NCBI GenBank assembly: GCA_017979445.1
Contig: CM030719.1
Location: 27,051,317-27,115,316, forward strand
DNA: 64,000 nt
Reading direction: 5' to 3'
Source of the DNA: Akebia trifoliata
Taxonomy: Eukaryota; Streptophyta; Magnoliopsida; Ranunculales; Lardizabalaceae
A program made the translations under genes and the position numbers. Of this stretch, positions 27,601-39,531 are shown in pieces (within the stretch, counting starts at the first letter, position 1; the number at the start of each line of letters is the position of its first letter). A model generated the notes under the pieces. It was not told the origin of the DNA, did no database searches, and saw only the letters and a program-made list of their open reading frames with translations.

Positions 27601-30559
27601 ATACTTCCTCTGTCCTGATATTAAACTCCTGACCGAGCAGAGTAACGAGAACTGATTTTTCAAAAAGCAGCATTTGCTTCTCATCCTGGGTTTCCAACAA
27701 AGCACTCTCCATGCCTTCAATTTCCCCTAAAACCCTCTGAAGAAGTATTTGATCTTCTCTCATCTTATCTTGACACACATAATCTGGATCAATCTTGAGT
27801 GACTTCAACATCTGATGAATCCCCATCCTCAGAATTTCAACTTGGTTTAAGAGGGATTTTATTTTAGTTTGTTGTTCAAGATTTTCCTGTTCGAGATCAG
27901 AAATAAGTTTCTCAGACAATTTGGATGTTTCGAAGCGTTTCTGACACTCAATCAACAAGGAGAAATTCTTTTCTTCCATATCTCGGATACATTTTTGCAA
28001 TACGAAGATCTCAAACTGAGCTTTATGGATCTCATCTTCCAAATGGATCAGTCGGGTCTCACTTGCCTTGATAGAGCTTGCATGTCCTTGTTTTTCAAGA
28101 TATAAAGACGCTCGTAATTCTTCTAATTGATGAACTTTCGATTCCTTCTCCTCCTCCAGACTTGCATACTTCACTTCTAATTCTGTGTATCTTTTCTCTA
28201 TCTCTTCCAACCCTTGTTGAGAACTTTTTAATCGAGGGATCAGGCTAACTATTTCAGTGAGAAGGCCTGACTTCTCATTGCTGAGAGAAAGACACGATTC
28301 TTCTAAACTCTTTGATTTTTCCCTTGAACTTTCTAGTTCAACGTTTGCAGCAGATAGAAAATTCTCCAGTACGGCAATCTTCTCCGAGAGCTTCTCCATA
28401 TTCTGAGTAGTAATCTCCAACGTAGAAACCAGGATGGCTTTCTCATTGTTTTCCTTCTGGCATCTCTCTTTCAGATTCGAGTTCTCATCTTGCAAGCTCT
28501 TTACAGATGATACAAGGCAATCTGGTTTCAAGCCCACAGATTCGACTTGCTTGACGATACCGATGTGTCGCCTTCTCAAATCATTGATTTCTTCTTTGAG
28601 GCAGAACATTTCTTTCTGAAGAGCATTTCTTTGCTCCACTTGGAGTTCAACCTCCTCTTCAAGTTTCTCTTTCATCTCCTTCAAGCTAAAGATCTCGTCT
28701 TGTAGATTCTTTATCGACATGTCAGAAGACAAATTCTGCTCATTTAGGCTCCGGTTTTCGTCTTCGACTCTCCGAACTTCGTTCTCTAATCCGCTGTTCC
28801 TAAGCTCCACGGCCTTCAACATCTGAACTCCATTTTGGAGCTCCAATGCGAGAGCTCTCTGCTCAATAGTAAGCCTTCTGGCCTCCTCTTGGGCAAGAGA
28901 GATCTCGGTTTCAAGTTTCGATATTGTCTCCACACATTGTTGGTACCGAAGAGCAGCGGCTTCCCTCTCTTCTTCTAATTTGACAGTAGTTTGCTTTAGG
29001 GACCAAACTTCAGTTTCGGCTCTATCTGCTCTCTCATTAAGTATTCTAACATCCTCCTCATAACGAGAGATTTTCATCTCCATCTTAGATATCTTCTCCA
29101 AACATTGGTTGTATCGAAGAAGACTAGCGTCCTTTTCAGTCCCTAGTATAGAAAATGCTTGCTTTAAGTTTTGAGCTTCATTTTCGGCTTCTGCTTGATC
29201 ATGAGAGATTTTGGTCTCTAAACTCGATATCCTTTCCAAGCACTGTTGGTACTCAACAAGACATGCTTCTCTTTCCATTTCCAATTTAGTGAGATTTTGA
29301 TTTAGGATTTCAACTTCAGCTTCAGCTTTACTTGCTCGCTCGTTAAGGCCTTTGGCGGCCTCTTGTGCACTTGAGGCATCACTCTCCATATTAGATAACT
29401 TCTCTAGAACCTTCTGGTATTGAAGAAGGCCAGCTTCCTTTTCAGCTTCTAATTTCGTAATGGCTTCCTTTAGGGTGTTAACATCGATCTCAACTTTATA
29501 CTCGGAGGATTTTTTGTCTTCTCCATGAAAGTTCAGACCTTTTCTCACCCATCCTTCTGGAAACTTCACATGGTGTGATGCCCCTTCTCCCGAGCCAACC
29601 ATATCATTGAGCTGTTTCAACCCTTTTTTACTCGTCATCAAATCAAATTCATCAGAAAGGGCCACATTCCTTTTGAAGGGATGGAATTTGGGGGACGAGA
29701 GTCCCAAAGCATCTTTTTGTGAGTCATCAGAGTCAAATAACACACGTATTGGATGTGGCGTCCCGATCGTGTGTGGCTCGATCTCAGGAGCAGAAGCACT
29801 TGAAGGTGAATCATCGGCCAGCACTAAGGGAACTTGGTTGGGGAATGCTTCTTCCATAGTCCGATGGGCCTGTCGGAGAGCACCCATTGCATGATCATAT
29901 CTTTCTGCTAAAGCACGGTATGCTCGGTAGGACTCCTCGACTAGTTTCATAAGCTCTGGACGTTTCTTGTAGTACATCTCGGCCCTTCGTGCAAAGGAAT
30001 CTGCATCTTCTTCTATAAGCTTGATCATCAATTTGACCTTGGCATCCATATCTGTTCAAGTAGACGATGCATGTCTTATTAGTGACCCATTAGTTGTAAA
30101 CTTGAAGTCACTTTAACTTCCTTATTTGCACAAAATTGATGTACAACATTTATGATTAGAAAACATGAAAATAGGATTTAGATTTAGTATAAATGTTTAC
30201 TCAAATAGATCAGAAAATTGTAACCATTTGATTACAGAAGTAATAAAAACCAACTGTTTGCTGACGTTGACGATTAAATAATCAGAGTTACTAGGATCCA
30301 TGTGAAGTTAATTGTCTTCTGAAAAATGAAAATGGGTCTTTTTTACAAACTCCAAAATAGAAAAATGAATTTCCAAATGTGCTTTGTGGATTAGTTAAAA
30401 TTTATCTCAATTTGTAAAACAAGAAACCAAAGAAAATCGTAAAGGGAAAGCAATACCTGTAAGATTTTCCTGAAGCCATCTTGAATTCTTTGGGCTTATA
30501 TGGCTGTCCCACCACCACGAATACAATCGTCTCGACTCAGAATGTAATAAGGAGGCCAT
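24680..30559 (-). CDS. NET1: NETWORKED 1 (NET1/KIP1-like) actin-binding protein, 3 coding exons, 1549 aa
   Basis: Plant-specific actin-binding protein that links F-actin to membranes; NET1A marks plasma membrane and plasmodesmata in Arabidopsis. Exons on the minus strand: 30559-30457, 30051-26549 (3.5 kb), 25723-24680, GT-AG, 4650 nt with stop. The N-terminal NAB domain is complete across the first junction: [12 protein letters not shown], then [32 protein letters not shown] and [14 protein letters not shown] (about aa 10-95). From about aa 200 to 1190 it is almost continuous coiled coil, with early repeats of the [11 protein letters not shown] / ALRYQQCVE type. Exon 3 has the conserved [20 protein letters not shown], then more coiled coil, and ends [12 protein letters not shown]. 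The start at 30559 is chosen because [17 protein letters not shown] is the family N-terminus; 21 upstream in-frame codons are probably leader. Closest to NET1A/B as I recall; the subtype is not fixed. Confidence 0.94.
25916..26132. mobile_element. Mutator-like fold-back MITE, 217 bp, 9-bp TSD, in NET1 intron 2
   Basis: Nearly the whole element is one inverted repeat. The left arm begins GGGTCAGGATCCGTAGACTC and the reverse complement of the right begins GGGTTGGGATCCGTAGACTC. Both include ACAATCCCAACCGTG and TATATGTGAGA. Flanks are TTTATATAA (25907-25915) and TTCATATAA (26133-26141), 8 of 9 matching, which fits a Mutator-type 9-bp duplication. Only a short loop is unpaired. Confidence 0.82.
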
Positions 30560-31850
30560 GACTCCAACCAGGAGTGCCAATACAATCCGTTCCGTCTTGT
30601 TAAAGCCTGATCCTTTTAGCAATAATTAAAATCCAAGTAATGGATCCAAGCCAGAATCAAACCAAAATGGAGGATTCAACCACCCAATTCAGTACTAAAT
30701 TATGCATTTAAGTTATCATCACTTCTTCTACCTACAAACCCAAGATCAAGAACCATATGGAATCAGCTTTTTAAAGACCATATAGAAAGATAGTAACTTT
30801 CTGATAGAAAATTGAAAACTACCTGATGGAAAGAACACAAATCAGAATCAAATGACAATGGAGGATTCAACAACCCAATTCAGTACTAAATGATGCTTTT
30901 AAGTTATCTCCACTTCTTCTACCTACAAACCCAAGATTAAGAACAATTTGGGTTCAGCTTCTTAAAGATCATATAGAAAGATAGAAACTTTCTGATACAA
31001 AATTAAAACTACCTGATCAAAAGAACACATGTCGAATAAGTCAAGAAACAAATGCCAATCTTTGTTCCACAGTATGAAAATAACTGCAAACACATCCAGA
31101 CCAAAAAAAATTTAGAAATCCTCAAAACCTTAAAATCAAATCAAGATACAGAGCATCAAAAACTTGAACAATGGATCAGAACCAACCTCATCATGCAAAA
31201 GCCAAGGAATCAACATGCAATTTCCTCTCAAGCTTAATTTGATCACCCAATACCCAAAATTCTAACTTTTACAGAATCATAGCTACCTGATCATCAACAC
31301 CCACATCAGAAAACCAATACAAATTAATCGAAAAATGTTAAAAAAAAAAAAAAACTGAACAAAGAAAAGGGCACCCATAAATCCAAAAACCCAAGAAAAG
31401 TCCTAAACAACTGAATCTACCATTAAAGTAACACAAGAAAAATGAGTTTTACGCAAATGGGTCTTACAAAACATTGAAAAACTGAGACTCCATGAATTAA
31501 AAGATCAAGAACTTACCAGAAAGATCAAAGCTGGTGCTGGGTGTTTGATCAGCAGCTGTAACTAAAGATCTTCAGTTGTCTTTCCTCCCATTCAACCCAT
31601 TTTTTTTTAGATTCCTCTCTCTTCTCTCTCTTGTTTTTTTGTTTTGGCTTTTCAGTCTGTCTTATTCAAGAGTTAAAAGGACTGACAAAAGAAGAAACAA
31701 ATCAAAGAAGAAAAGAAAGAAGCTTTGAAATTCTTTGTTAATTTTAGAAGAAAAATCTCTAACTGTGTGGATTCATTAATTACTGAATAACTACAAGGAA
31801 GAGCAACTAAAAATTAATTTGTGGGCTTTCTCCATGAATGCATTTATAAA
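30560..31850 (-). promoter_or_regulatory. NET1 5' leader, leader intron and TATA box
   Basis: On the minus strand a TATA-like TTTATAAATG lies at about 31851-31842. A pyrimidine-rich leader exon follows, ending at 31517 with the canonical donor TCTG/GTAAGT. The coding ATG is 960 bases further, so a long 5' UTR intron is likely. Its acceptor is probably one of the AGs near 30600-30610, but I cannot choose. Long leader introns often raise expression in plants; that role is inference here. Confidence 0.5.
30652..31033. repeat. 191-bp tandem duplication in the NET1 leader intron
   Basis: Two adjacent units (from 30652 and 30843) share CAGAATCAAA, GGAGGATTCAAC, CCCAATTCAGTACTAAAT, CACTTCTTCTACCTACAAAC and AACTTTCTGATA, differing by scattered substitutions. 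Each unit carries a CAG/GTAG donor-like site on the gene strand, so alternative leader splicing is possible. Confidence 0.85.
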
Positions 31851-32590
31851 ACAGGAACATGTTCTCTGGTTTTTTTGCTCTCTTGAGAACTGAAGATGAA
31901 ATATCTAAACTACCCTTCATTGCGTCACCAATGTTTTTTCTTGGGTTTCTATTTGACTTTGTTTTGGTGCAGTGTTAAGGCACCTCCAATTATTATTATG
32001 AAGGCACCCCACTTCATAGTCAAATTATTTTGTCTTATATGAATTAAAAGTTTCACAATGAACTCTGATTTTTTGTGAGAATACCCCCTGTTAAAACATG
32101 TTCAAAAATCGTAAATCATTTAATTTTTTTATAAATCACTTTCGATAGGGTTAGAAGTTTTGGATATGATCTTCTCACCATATAGATTATCCTCATAAAA
32201 AAAATCAATCCAATTTGAAAATTTTAATTCATATAAGATAAAATAAATTAATTATAATGTGAGGTGCCCTTTGTAATAATTGGGATGCCTTTAATCCGAC
32301 CCTTTGTATTTTTAAGAAAAATAACAACATATGGCACTTAAGCTTTCTTTGAAAAATAAATTTTCTTTAAAAAAATAAATAAATAAATCTTTTTTTCTGA
32401 AAATATTTTCTCACGTAGTTTGTGGTACAATTTCCCTAAATTTATTGAGTCATGCTGGGGTGACACAGAATTTACAGTGATTCTCACAATTCTGACGTGA
32501 ACATGCGTAAATAATTTTTACTCGTATTTTCCAAATTTATTTGTTTGTAAAAAATAAAGGATTTTGTCAACGTGTGCATTAAAGGCACAG
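31851..32590. other. Intergenic, upstream of NET1, with fold-back remnant
   Basis: No gene. At 32444-32530 the motif TCATGCTGGGGTGACA, then TTCTCACAATTCTGACGTG, repeats the left arm of the element at 3413. No right arm is present. The rest is AT-rich. Confidence 0.5.
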
Positions 32591-34094
32591 TTAAAGCGCA
32601 ATAAATACACTTGTGAAAAATCTAAGGGTATTTTCGTAAAGAGCAATTTTTTCAAGGTCATTTTCGGTACAAAATCCAGTTTCCAAAGTGAATTTCAACG
32701 TGTGACAAATTAAGGGAGAAAAAAAATCAATATTTAGATGTCAATTTGTGTTGAATTTCTTTTTTGGGAAAAATGTTCTAAATGTTGAAATCACCTTTGC
32801 TTTGTAATATTTGTAAGGGCACCCAATTCATTTTTTATTTTTTATTTTCAAACAAACCAGTAGGTGAGTCTGCCAGACACATTAAATGATTTTAAGATAA
32901 GATTATCACCTATTAATTATACTCTCATAAGGAAAGTATTAACCTCAATTAATGTTTGAGGTAAATCATCGAAAGGTCGAGAATCAAGATGGAAAAATAT
33001 TTCTACGGATTTCTTAGAAAATGAAGGCCGAGGAATTTTGTACGATCCCCTTATTTTTTCTTCTTCTCATCTTAATTGTTTTGACGCTCTGTCACAAACG
33101 TGGATTGAAGAATAATCCCCATTTAATTTACTTGGTTAAGTTATCTTTTCTGTTAATCCATCATCATCAAAGCCTTATCCCAAAAATTACTGTTAATTGA
33201 ACAAATTAATCTTGTTCTTCTATTCAAATCTCCGCCTAAAATGAGCTAAATATCAAGACTCATGTTAGGAGATGGTCGTGAAGTAAATTTACAAAAATAA
33301 ATAAATAAATCATTATTGTTATTTGAAAGACAAAAGTTGAAGCTTCATTCAACATTGCACAATGTTTTACTTGTCATAAACATGAATTCTTAATTAAAAT
33401 TTTAAAACAATATCAAGCTCTAATAACCCAAACTATATCTCTATATTACATTTTCAAAACAACCTCTTTATTTAAAAAAAAAAAAAATTTAATTTGAGAC
33501 TTCACCACAATTTTAACTGCTCAATTAATAATAAAAAATTAATATTTTATAAGTCAACTTAATTATCCGCTCGCTCTCGATGTGTTAATTTATATTGTTT
33601 CTTCCTCTAGTTCTTTTATATTATATGCAAAATAATTTGATTGTGTAGCCTATATTAAATAACAAGTCTAAGGCTGCAAGAAAGCATGAAATGTTAGGTT
33701 TACAGTAATGAGGATGTTTTCATACTTGGGGAGCATTTTATTTGGACTATTTAAACTTCCAAAAAGAAAACACCCTTTGATTGAGTTATATTGATTTGAA
33801 GGATGGAAGAGTGGCACTTTATGGATTATTTGAGTTGAAAATGAAATAGTTCTTCTACTAATCAATTTTTGTTTGGGTAGCATAAAGTTGGTTATATCAA
33901 GCTCTTTGGAGTAGTGCTCTTAATGGATTGGATTTGGATCATGATTTTAAAACTTGTTTTGACGTCTCGTCTCATCCAAGAATGACATCGAGTCATCTTG
34001 GATGAATTTTTCGATATGTTTGAGTTGTCTCGTTCAACAATGAAACAAATGAATCATGATTTTAAATCTCGTCTGATACATTTGACTTGTCTAT
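32591..34094. repeat. Segmental tandem duplication, copy 1
   Basis: This 1.5-kb stretch is repeated in the same orientation at 34124-35981. Shared blocks in order: GCAATAAATACACTTG, TTTTTTCAAGGTCATT, AAACAAACCAGT, ATCACCTATTAATTATACTC, CATCGAAAGGTC, AGGAGATGGTCGTGAAG and GGTTATATCAAGC. Copy 1 is longer in two places (about 32700-32770 and 33725-33840). It ends inside a CATG-type MITE (33940-34094, truncated) that is complete in copy 2. No gene is encoded in either copy. Confidence 0.88.
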
Positions 34095-34123
34095 CCAGGG
34101 GTGGATTTAGAGTGGGAGCACAT

Positions 34124-35981
34124 TTAAAGTGCAATAAATACACTTGCGAAATTGAAATGTGATGGTATTTTCATGAAGAATAATTTTTTCAAGGTCATTA
34201 TCTGTACACAATCCGGTTTCCAAAGTGAACTTTAATGTTCCAAATGTCGAAATCACCTTTGTTTTGTAATATTTGTAAGGGCACCCAATTTTTTATTTTC
34301 TTTTTTGCAAACAAACCAGTGGGTGAGTCTACCAGACACATTACATGATTTTAAGATAAGATTATCACCTATTAATTATACTCTCATAAGGAAAGTATTA
34401 ACCTCAATATGATGTTTGAGGTAAATCATCGAAAGGTCAAGAATCAAGATGGAAAAATATTTCTACGGATTTCCTGAAAATATAGGCCGAGTAATTTTGT
34501 ACGATCCCCTTATTTTTTCTTCTTCTCATCTTAATTTTTTTTGACGCTCTGTCACAAACGTCAATTGAAGAAAGAAAACATCCTCATACTCATATTTTAC
34601 ATAGTAAAAATATTCCACGTTTAATTTACTTTATTAAATTATCTTTTCTGTTAATCCATCATCATCGAAGCCTTATCTCAAAAATTACTGTTAATTGAAC
34701 AAATTAATCTTGTTCTTCTATTCAAATCTCCGCCTAAAATGAGCTAAATATCAAGACTCATGTTAGGAGATGGTCGTGAAGTAAATTTACAAAAATAAAT
34801 AAATAAATCATTATTGCTATTTGAAAGACAAAAGTTGAGGCTCCATTCAACATTGCACAATGTTTTACTTGCCATAAACATAAAATCTTAATTAAAATTT
34901 TAAAACAATATCAAGCTCTAATAACCCAAACTATATCTTTATATTATATTTTCAAAACAACCTCTTTATTAAAAAAATATTAAAATTAAAATTTGAGACT
35001 TCACACAATATTAACTGCTCAACTAATAAAATAAAAAAATATTTTATACAAAATAATTAGTTAAAATGTTCTATAAGTCAACTTAATTATCCGCCCTTGA
35101 TGTGTTAATTTATATTTGTTTCTTCCTCTAGCTCTTTCATATTATATGCAAAATAATTTGATTCTGTAACCTATATTAAATAACAAATCTAAGGCTGCAA
35201 GAAAGCATGACATGTTAGGTTTGCAGTGATGAGGATGTTTTCATGCTTCATGGATTATTTGGTAGTTCTACTAATCAATTTTGTTGGAGTGGCATAAAGT
35301 TGGTTATATCAAGCACTTTGGAGTAGTGTTGTTAAATGGATTGGATTTGGATCATGGTTTTAAAACTCGTTTTGACTTCTCATTTCAAACGAATTTTTCG
35401 ATATGTTTGAGTCATCTCGTTCAACAATGAGACAAATGAATCATGTAGGGGCACAACTTGATTTGGTTTGAGGTCAAATTGAAACCGAACTGACATAGGT
35501 CGATTCCACTAAATAAGAATCAGAACTGAACCAAATTCCATTGAATCCAAAACAACCCAAACCGAATTAAAGTCAGATTGGTTCAGTTCGATTCTACGGA
35601 TTGCCAATATTCTATAAATTGTAAGTAATATTTTTTAATGAAAAAATAAACATAAAATTTCATACAATAAATCACAAATCTATCCATAAAAAGTCATTAG
35701 TTTACTTATAAAAAATCATTAACCTATGTCCTAACTCCAAAAATAATTCATAATAATAATAATAATAATAATTATTATTATTATTATTATTATATATTGC
35801 ATAGGGGTTCAGTTTTAAATTTGGTTTGGTTCTATACAAGCTTGATCCGAGAGCCAAACCACAACTTGTTCCAAACCACCCCAAAGCTATCAGTTTGATT
35901 CGATTCTCGGTTTGAATCGGACCAAGTTGCACTCCTAGAACCATGGTTTTAAATCTCACCCGATACATTTGACTTGTCTAT
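34124..35981. repeat. Segmental tandem duplication, copy 2 (with nested insertion)
   Basis: Second copy of the 32591-34094 segment, with internal deletions relative to copy 1, a small insertion near 34575-34620, and a 492-bp hAT element plus 8-bp TSD inserted at 35446. Without the insertion it is about 1.36 kb. Divergence is mostly single substitutions, so the duplication is old but still readable. Confidence 0.88.
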
Positions 35982-36054
35982 TTGTCTCATTGGTGAATAA
36001 TACCAAGACATATTGGACGAGTCATCTTGGTCATAGACAAGATTTAAAACCATG
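35353..36054. mobile_element. CATG-type MITE, about 202 bp, split by a nested hAT element
   Basis: The left end is CATGGTTTTAAAACTCG and the reverse complement of the right end is CATGGTTTTAAATCTTGTC. Flanks ATTTGGAT (35345-35352) and ATTCGGAT (36055-36062) match at 7 of 8 positions. Removing the inserted element and its duplication leaves about 202 bp, close to the 210-bp relative at 38801. A truncated copy starts at 33940 with the same left flank. Confidence 0.85.
35446..35937. mobile_element. Non-autonomous hAT element, 492 bp, nested in the CATG MITE
   Basis: Termini: TAGGGGCACAACTTGATTTG and, as reverse complement of the right end, TAGGAGTGCAACTTGGTCCG. Flanks GAATCATG (35438-35445) and GAACCATG (35938-35945) match at 7 of 8 positions. 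The duplicated copy 1 shows the uninterrupted site (ATGAATCATGATTTTAAATC near 34050), so insertion is proved by an in-window empty site. Interior has an ATT trinucleotide tract (about 35744-35793) and no transposase. Confidence 0.92.
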
Positions 36055-38800
36055 ATTCGGATCAATTTGGGACCAATCTGATTGGATCCAAACCAGATTT
36101 TATGCATAATGGATTGGGTCTTGTCAAATCGGGTTGTTGGACCATAAATATTGGATTCAAATCCAATCAATTGATATTTGGCTATCGGATAAAATTCGAT
36201 ATTTTGATATAAAAAATCTAAATATACATCTAATATCTAAACAAAATGTAATATGATTTATACATTGAGGGGTCAAGAGGCTGCTGTAATAAAAAGTGGT
36301 ATAGAAAATGATAATTTATAATAATAATAAAAAAGTACATTTTAAAAAAATTATCTAATATTATTGTAAATTAACTTACATGGAATTCCAACACAACCCC
36401 CACCCACAAAATAGAAAAATAGTCAGACTCTTTGACTTGACTTAAATTTTCTTAAACCCCACCCACAAAATAGAAAAAAAGTCAGACTATTTGACTTGAC
36501 TTAAATTTTCTTAAATTTTACCAGTCCAATTAAATTACCAAACAACACACTTTCTATGTAGATTGGTTATTTCTCTATTGAAAAAAAAAAAACCAAGGAG
36601 ACAGAATTACGAATGTGAGTTGATTTGGCCAATTCCTTGATTGATTTAGAGAATTTTTAGAAATATTTGACTAACATTAAGTCCACAAAAATATGGCCCC
36701 TCTTATAAATTGGAAGTAAAAGGAAAGTAGATTAGCATGCTGACATGTGCTGATTTTTAAATTTAAGGAAAAAAAAATGTCCATCTTTGGATGGAAGACC
36801 ATACGATTAACCTCGATCTACATAAATCGTCATGATCTTCAATCCAATGATGGTGAAGAGCTGCTCATTTTACTACATGAGTGATCCAAGCTTTATTTCT
36901 AGCTTAAACTGGACATCGGGATGTAGGTTTATAATCCCAACTTGAGTTTTTTTTTGTGTATCTTGTAGTCGGGGTTGTGGGGGACACAGGCCTAGGATGT
37001 TATATATATTTCAAGTTCAGAAATCCTTCATAGTTTTCATCAATAAAGAATTATCATCGTCATCCGTTGACGTAGGCAATTTCGCCAGACCACGTAAATC
37101 TTGTGTTCTTTGTTTTCTCTGTTTTAATCATCGTAGTTTCTCAATCTTGATCGATCGTTGAGAGTTTTTCCGTAACACGTGATACATAGTGGACTTACAA
37201 GGTTTTTTTTTTTTATAAAAAAAAATCATTCTGATTGATGATTTGTAGTAGTGGATTTGAACTTTGTCATCATGAATCATAAGTAGGGCTTTTATGGTCT
37301 GATTTTGAAAATGCTCAAATCTAATTATTAGCAATAACTTATCAAACATTTTTCTTTGTTTGGGAGATCCACCAAATAATGGGTAAAATATTTTATTGGC
37401 TCAGTGGGCCCAAAAAATTAAATAAGGACATGTGGCAATATTTGGTGAGATCAGCGCCTAAGGTTTCCTCTTAAAGGCAATTATATTTTCACATTGAACC
37501 CAACTTCTCAACCACCACCACCATTACTTAGGATCTCAGCTGTAAAGGAACATTAAAGGTCAAATGGGCCCTAAACAAGATCACAGACAAATCATGTATT
37601 TGGTTGTAGTGGAGCAGCCACGCGCCATGTCTCCCAAGAGATTCCAAAAGCTTTTCTACTGTTACAATAATTTTGTTGCAATAAGAGACACATTGAAAAG
37701 CTAGGACTAAGAAGGTTCCTTTTTGGGAAAATTACTTAAAAGACCCTGGTGGAGAGATTTCTTTCTAAATTAGTTCCAAAGTTTTGTGTGGTTTCTAAAT
37801 AGTTCATTTAGTAAAACTTTTTTTTTTCTTCTTAATGATCTCTCAGTATTGGTGAGCTCAGAAATTTTTATTTATTGTCGAGGTTAACATTTTTATTGTT
37901 GAGCTCACAGCTTTTTATTGATGAATTTAACATTAAAAAAATGTCGAACTTGACAATAAAAAATGGTGAACTTGACGCTGGTAAAATCTACCCATCTTCG
38001 TTTTTTGAGTTTTTCTAACTAAAATACATGAAAAAATCGACTAAAAACTTGAAATATTATCTAAGATGATTTCGAACCAAAAGAATCATCCTCGATCAAT
38101 TTTCATTTAAAAACGAAGAAAAAATTTGAAAAAATCCTAATTTTTTTATATACATCTTCAAAAAGTTTGAAAATGACTTCTCCCTTCTTAAATCCTTTCC
38201 TATGGAATGGAATATCCAAAACTGGATTGAGATGCTGAAAATCCAATTTTTTTGGACGAAAACAGTGAGATTGAATGGTTAGGGCATTCAATCATGAGAA
38301 ATGTGGTGAATGGGGTTCAAGGACTGATTAGAAACGAAAAGTTTTATTAAATGAATTATAAAGTAAAGCCTTGAAACTTGGGGACAAATTAGAAAGAAAT
38401 CCTGCCGCCAAGGTCCTTTAAGTAATTATTCCTTTGTGGGCTCTCAAACTTTGATGATGTTCTTTGATCATGGGAAATGGTCCCCAATGGATGGGCAAAG
38501 TTGCATTCATCAAATGGTAGGAACCCAACTTTTTTTTTTTTTTTCACATTTGGACTAAAATCCAGTTGAGTGACCTGAAACCTTGGATTAGGATAATTAG
38601 ATTGTCTAGATACACGCATTTCAATCAATCACCCATAACTTTGATTTTTTAAGCATTTGATTTCTGTGATTTTGGCTGCAGTCCATCAAGGGGTGGACCA
38701 TTGCCTTGGGGTCCCCCTGGCAACAATGCCACATGTAAGGCATCTACGTTGAGTGTAGGAATTCTTCATATTCTTTAATATATATAACCGCAATCACCCT
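36055..38800. other. Intergenic, no gene; small tandem repeat at 36398-36515
   Basis: AT-rich, no recognisable coding region. A 59-bp unit is repeated twice at 36398-36515 (CACCCACAAAATAG, GTCAGACT, TTTGACTTGACTTAAATTTT). Other open frames are short and unrelated to known proteins. Confidence 0.6.
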
Positions 38801-39010
38801 CATGATTTTAAAACTTGTTTTGACGTCTCATCTCGTCCATGAACAAGACCGAGTAGTCTTGGACGAGATATCCAATTTATTTGAATTGTCCCAGATGAGA
38901 TTTAAAAAATAATGCTTTGGAATTAGAACCATTCCTTCGAGACAACTACTTGTCAACTAGTCTTGTTGGTGAACAAGAAGTCTCGGTATCGGACAAGATT
39001 TAAAACCATG
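38801..39010. mobile_element. CATG-type MITE, 210 bp, 8-bp TSD
   Basis: The left end is CATGATTTTAAAACTTG and the reverse complement of the right end is CATGGTTTTAAATCTTGTCC. Flanks ATCACCCT (38793-38800) and ATCACCCA (39011-39018) match at 7 of 8 positions. Same family as 33940 and 35353. Inner GACGTCTCATCTCGTC / GGACGAGATAT motifs are inverted too. Confidence 0.83.
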
Positions 39011-39531
39011 ATCACCCAAGGTAGAACTTTAACGCACTCATAGAGAGAGCAAAAAACCTAATTGATTGATAAAATAAGCTCCTTCTCCCTTTGTTAATCA
39101 ACCAACAACTAGTCTATTGGAGAGGAGGACAACAGTAATTCTTGCAAAAAGTTTGCTGTTTCCCCGTCGTATCAAATGCCCCACCGCAACTGGCTATATT
39201 ATCTGGAAATTTAGTACACTTACCTCTGTGAGACACCGCTAAATCCTCCATTAAATAAACTGTCGTAATCTTCAAATCAAGAAACGTAGAAATCAAGTGG
39301 ACACGTTATGATATAAGAAAGAGAGGCAACAAAGAACAAAGGAAGAAAGATTTTAAATATAATACAAAATTGTTACTCTTACAAAGGTTGCCAGACAGTA
39401 CAATGTGTTAAAGAAGGCACAATTTTATTATACAAGTACCGTAGAAAGACTGAAACCACTTGTACAATTAAACAGCATACCTCAGCACCCAGATGAAGAC
39501 GTCGATCACATCATTTGAACTTCACTCGAAA

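Noticed and set aside
36398..36515. CRISPR-like or satellite array
   Set aside because: Only two adjacent 59-bp copies and no spacers; a simple local duplication in a plant genome.
39114..39296. Cys-containing small secreted peptide on the minus strand
   Set aside because: No signal peptide, no homology known to me, and it lies in the 3' flank of the TSO1-like gene.
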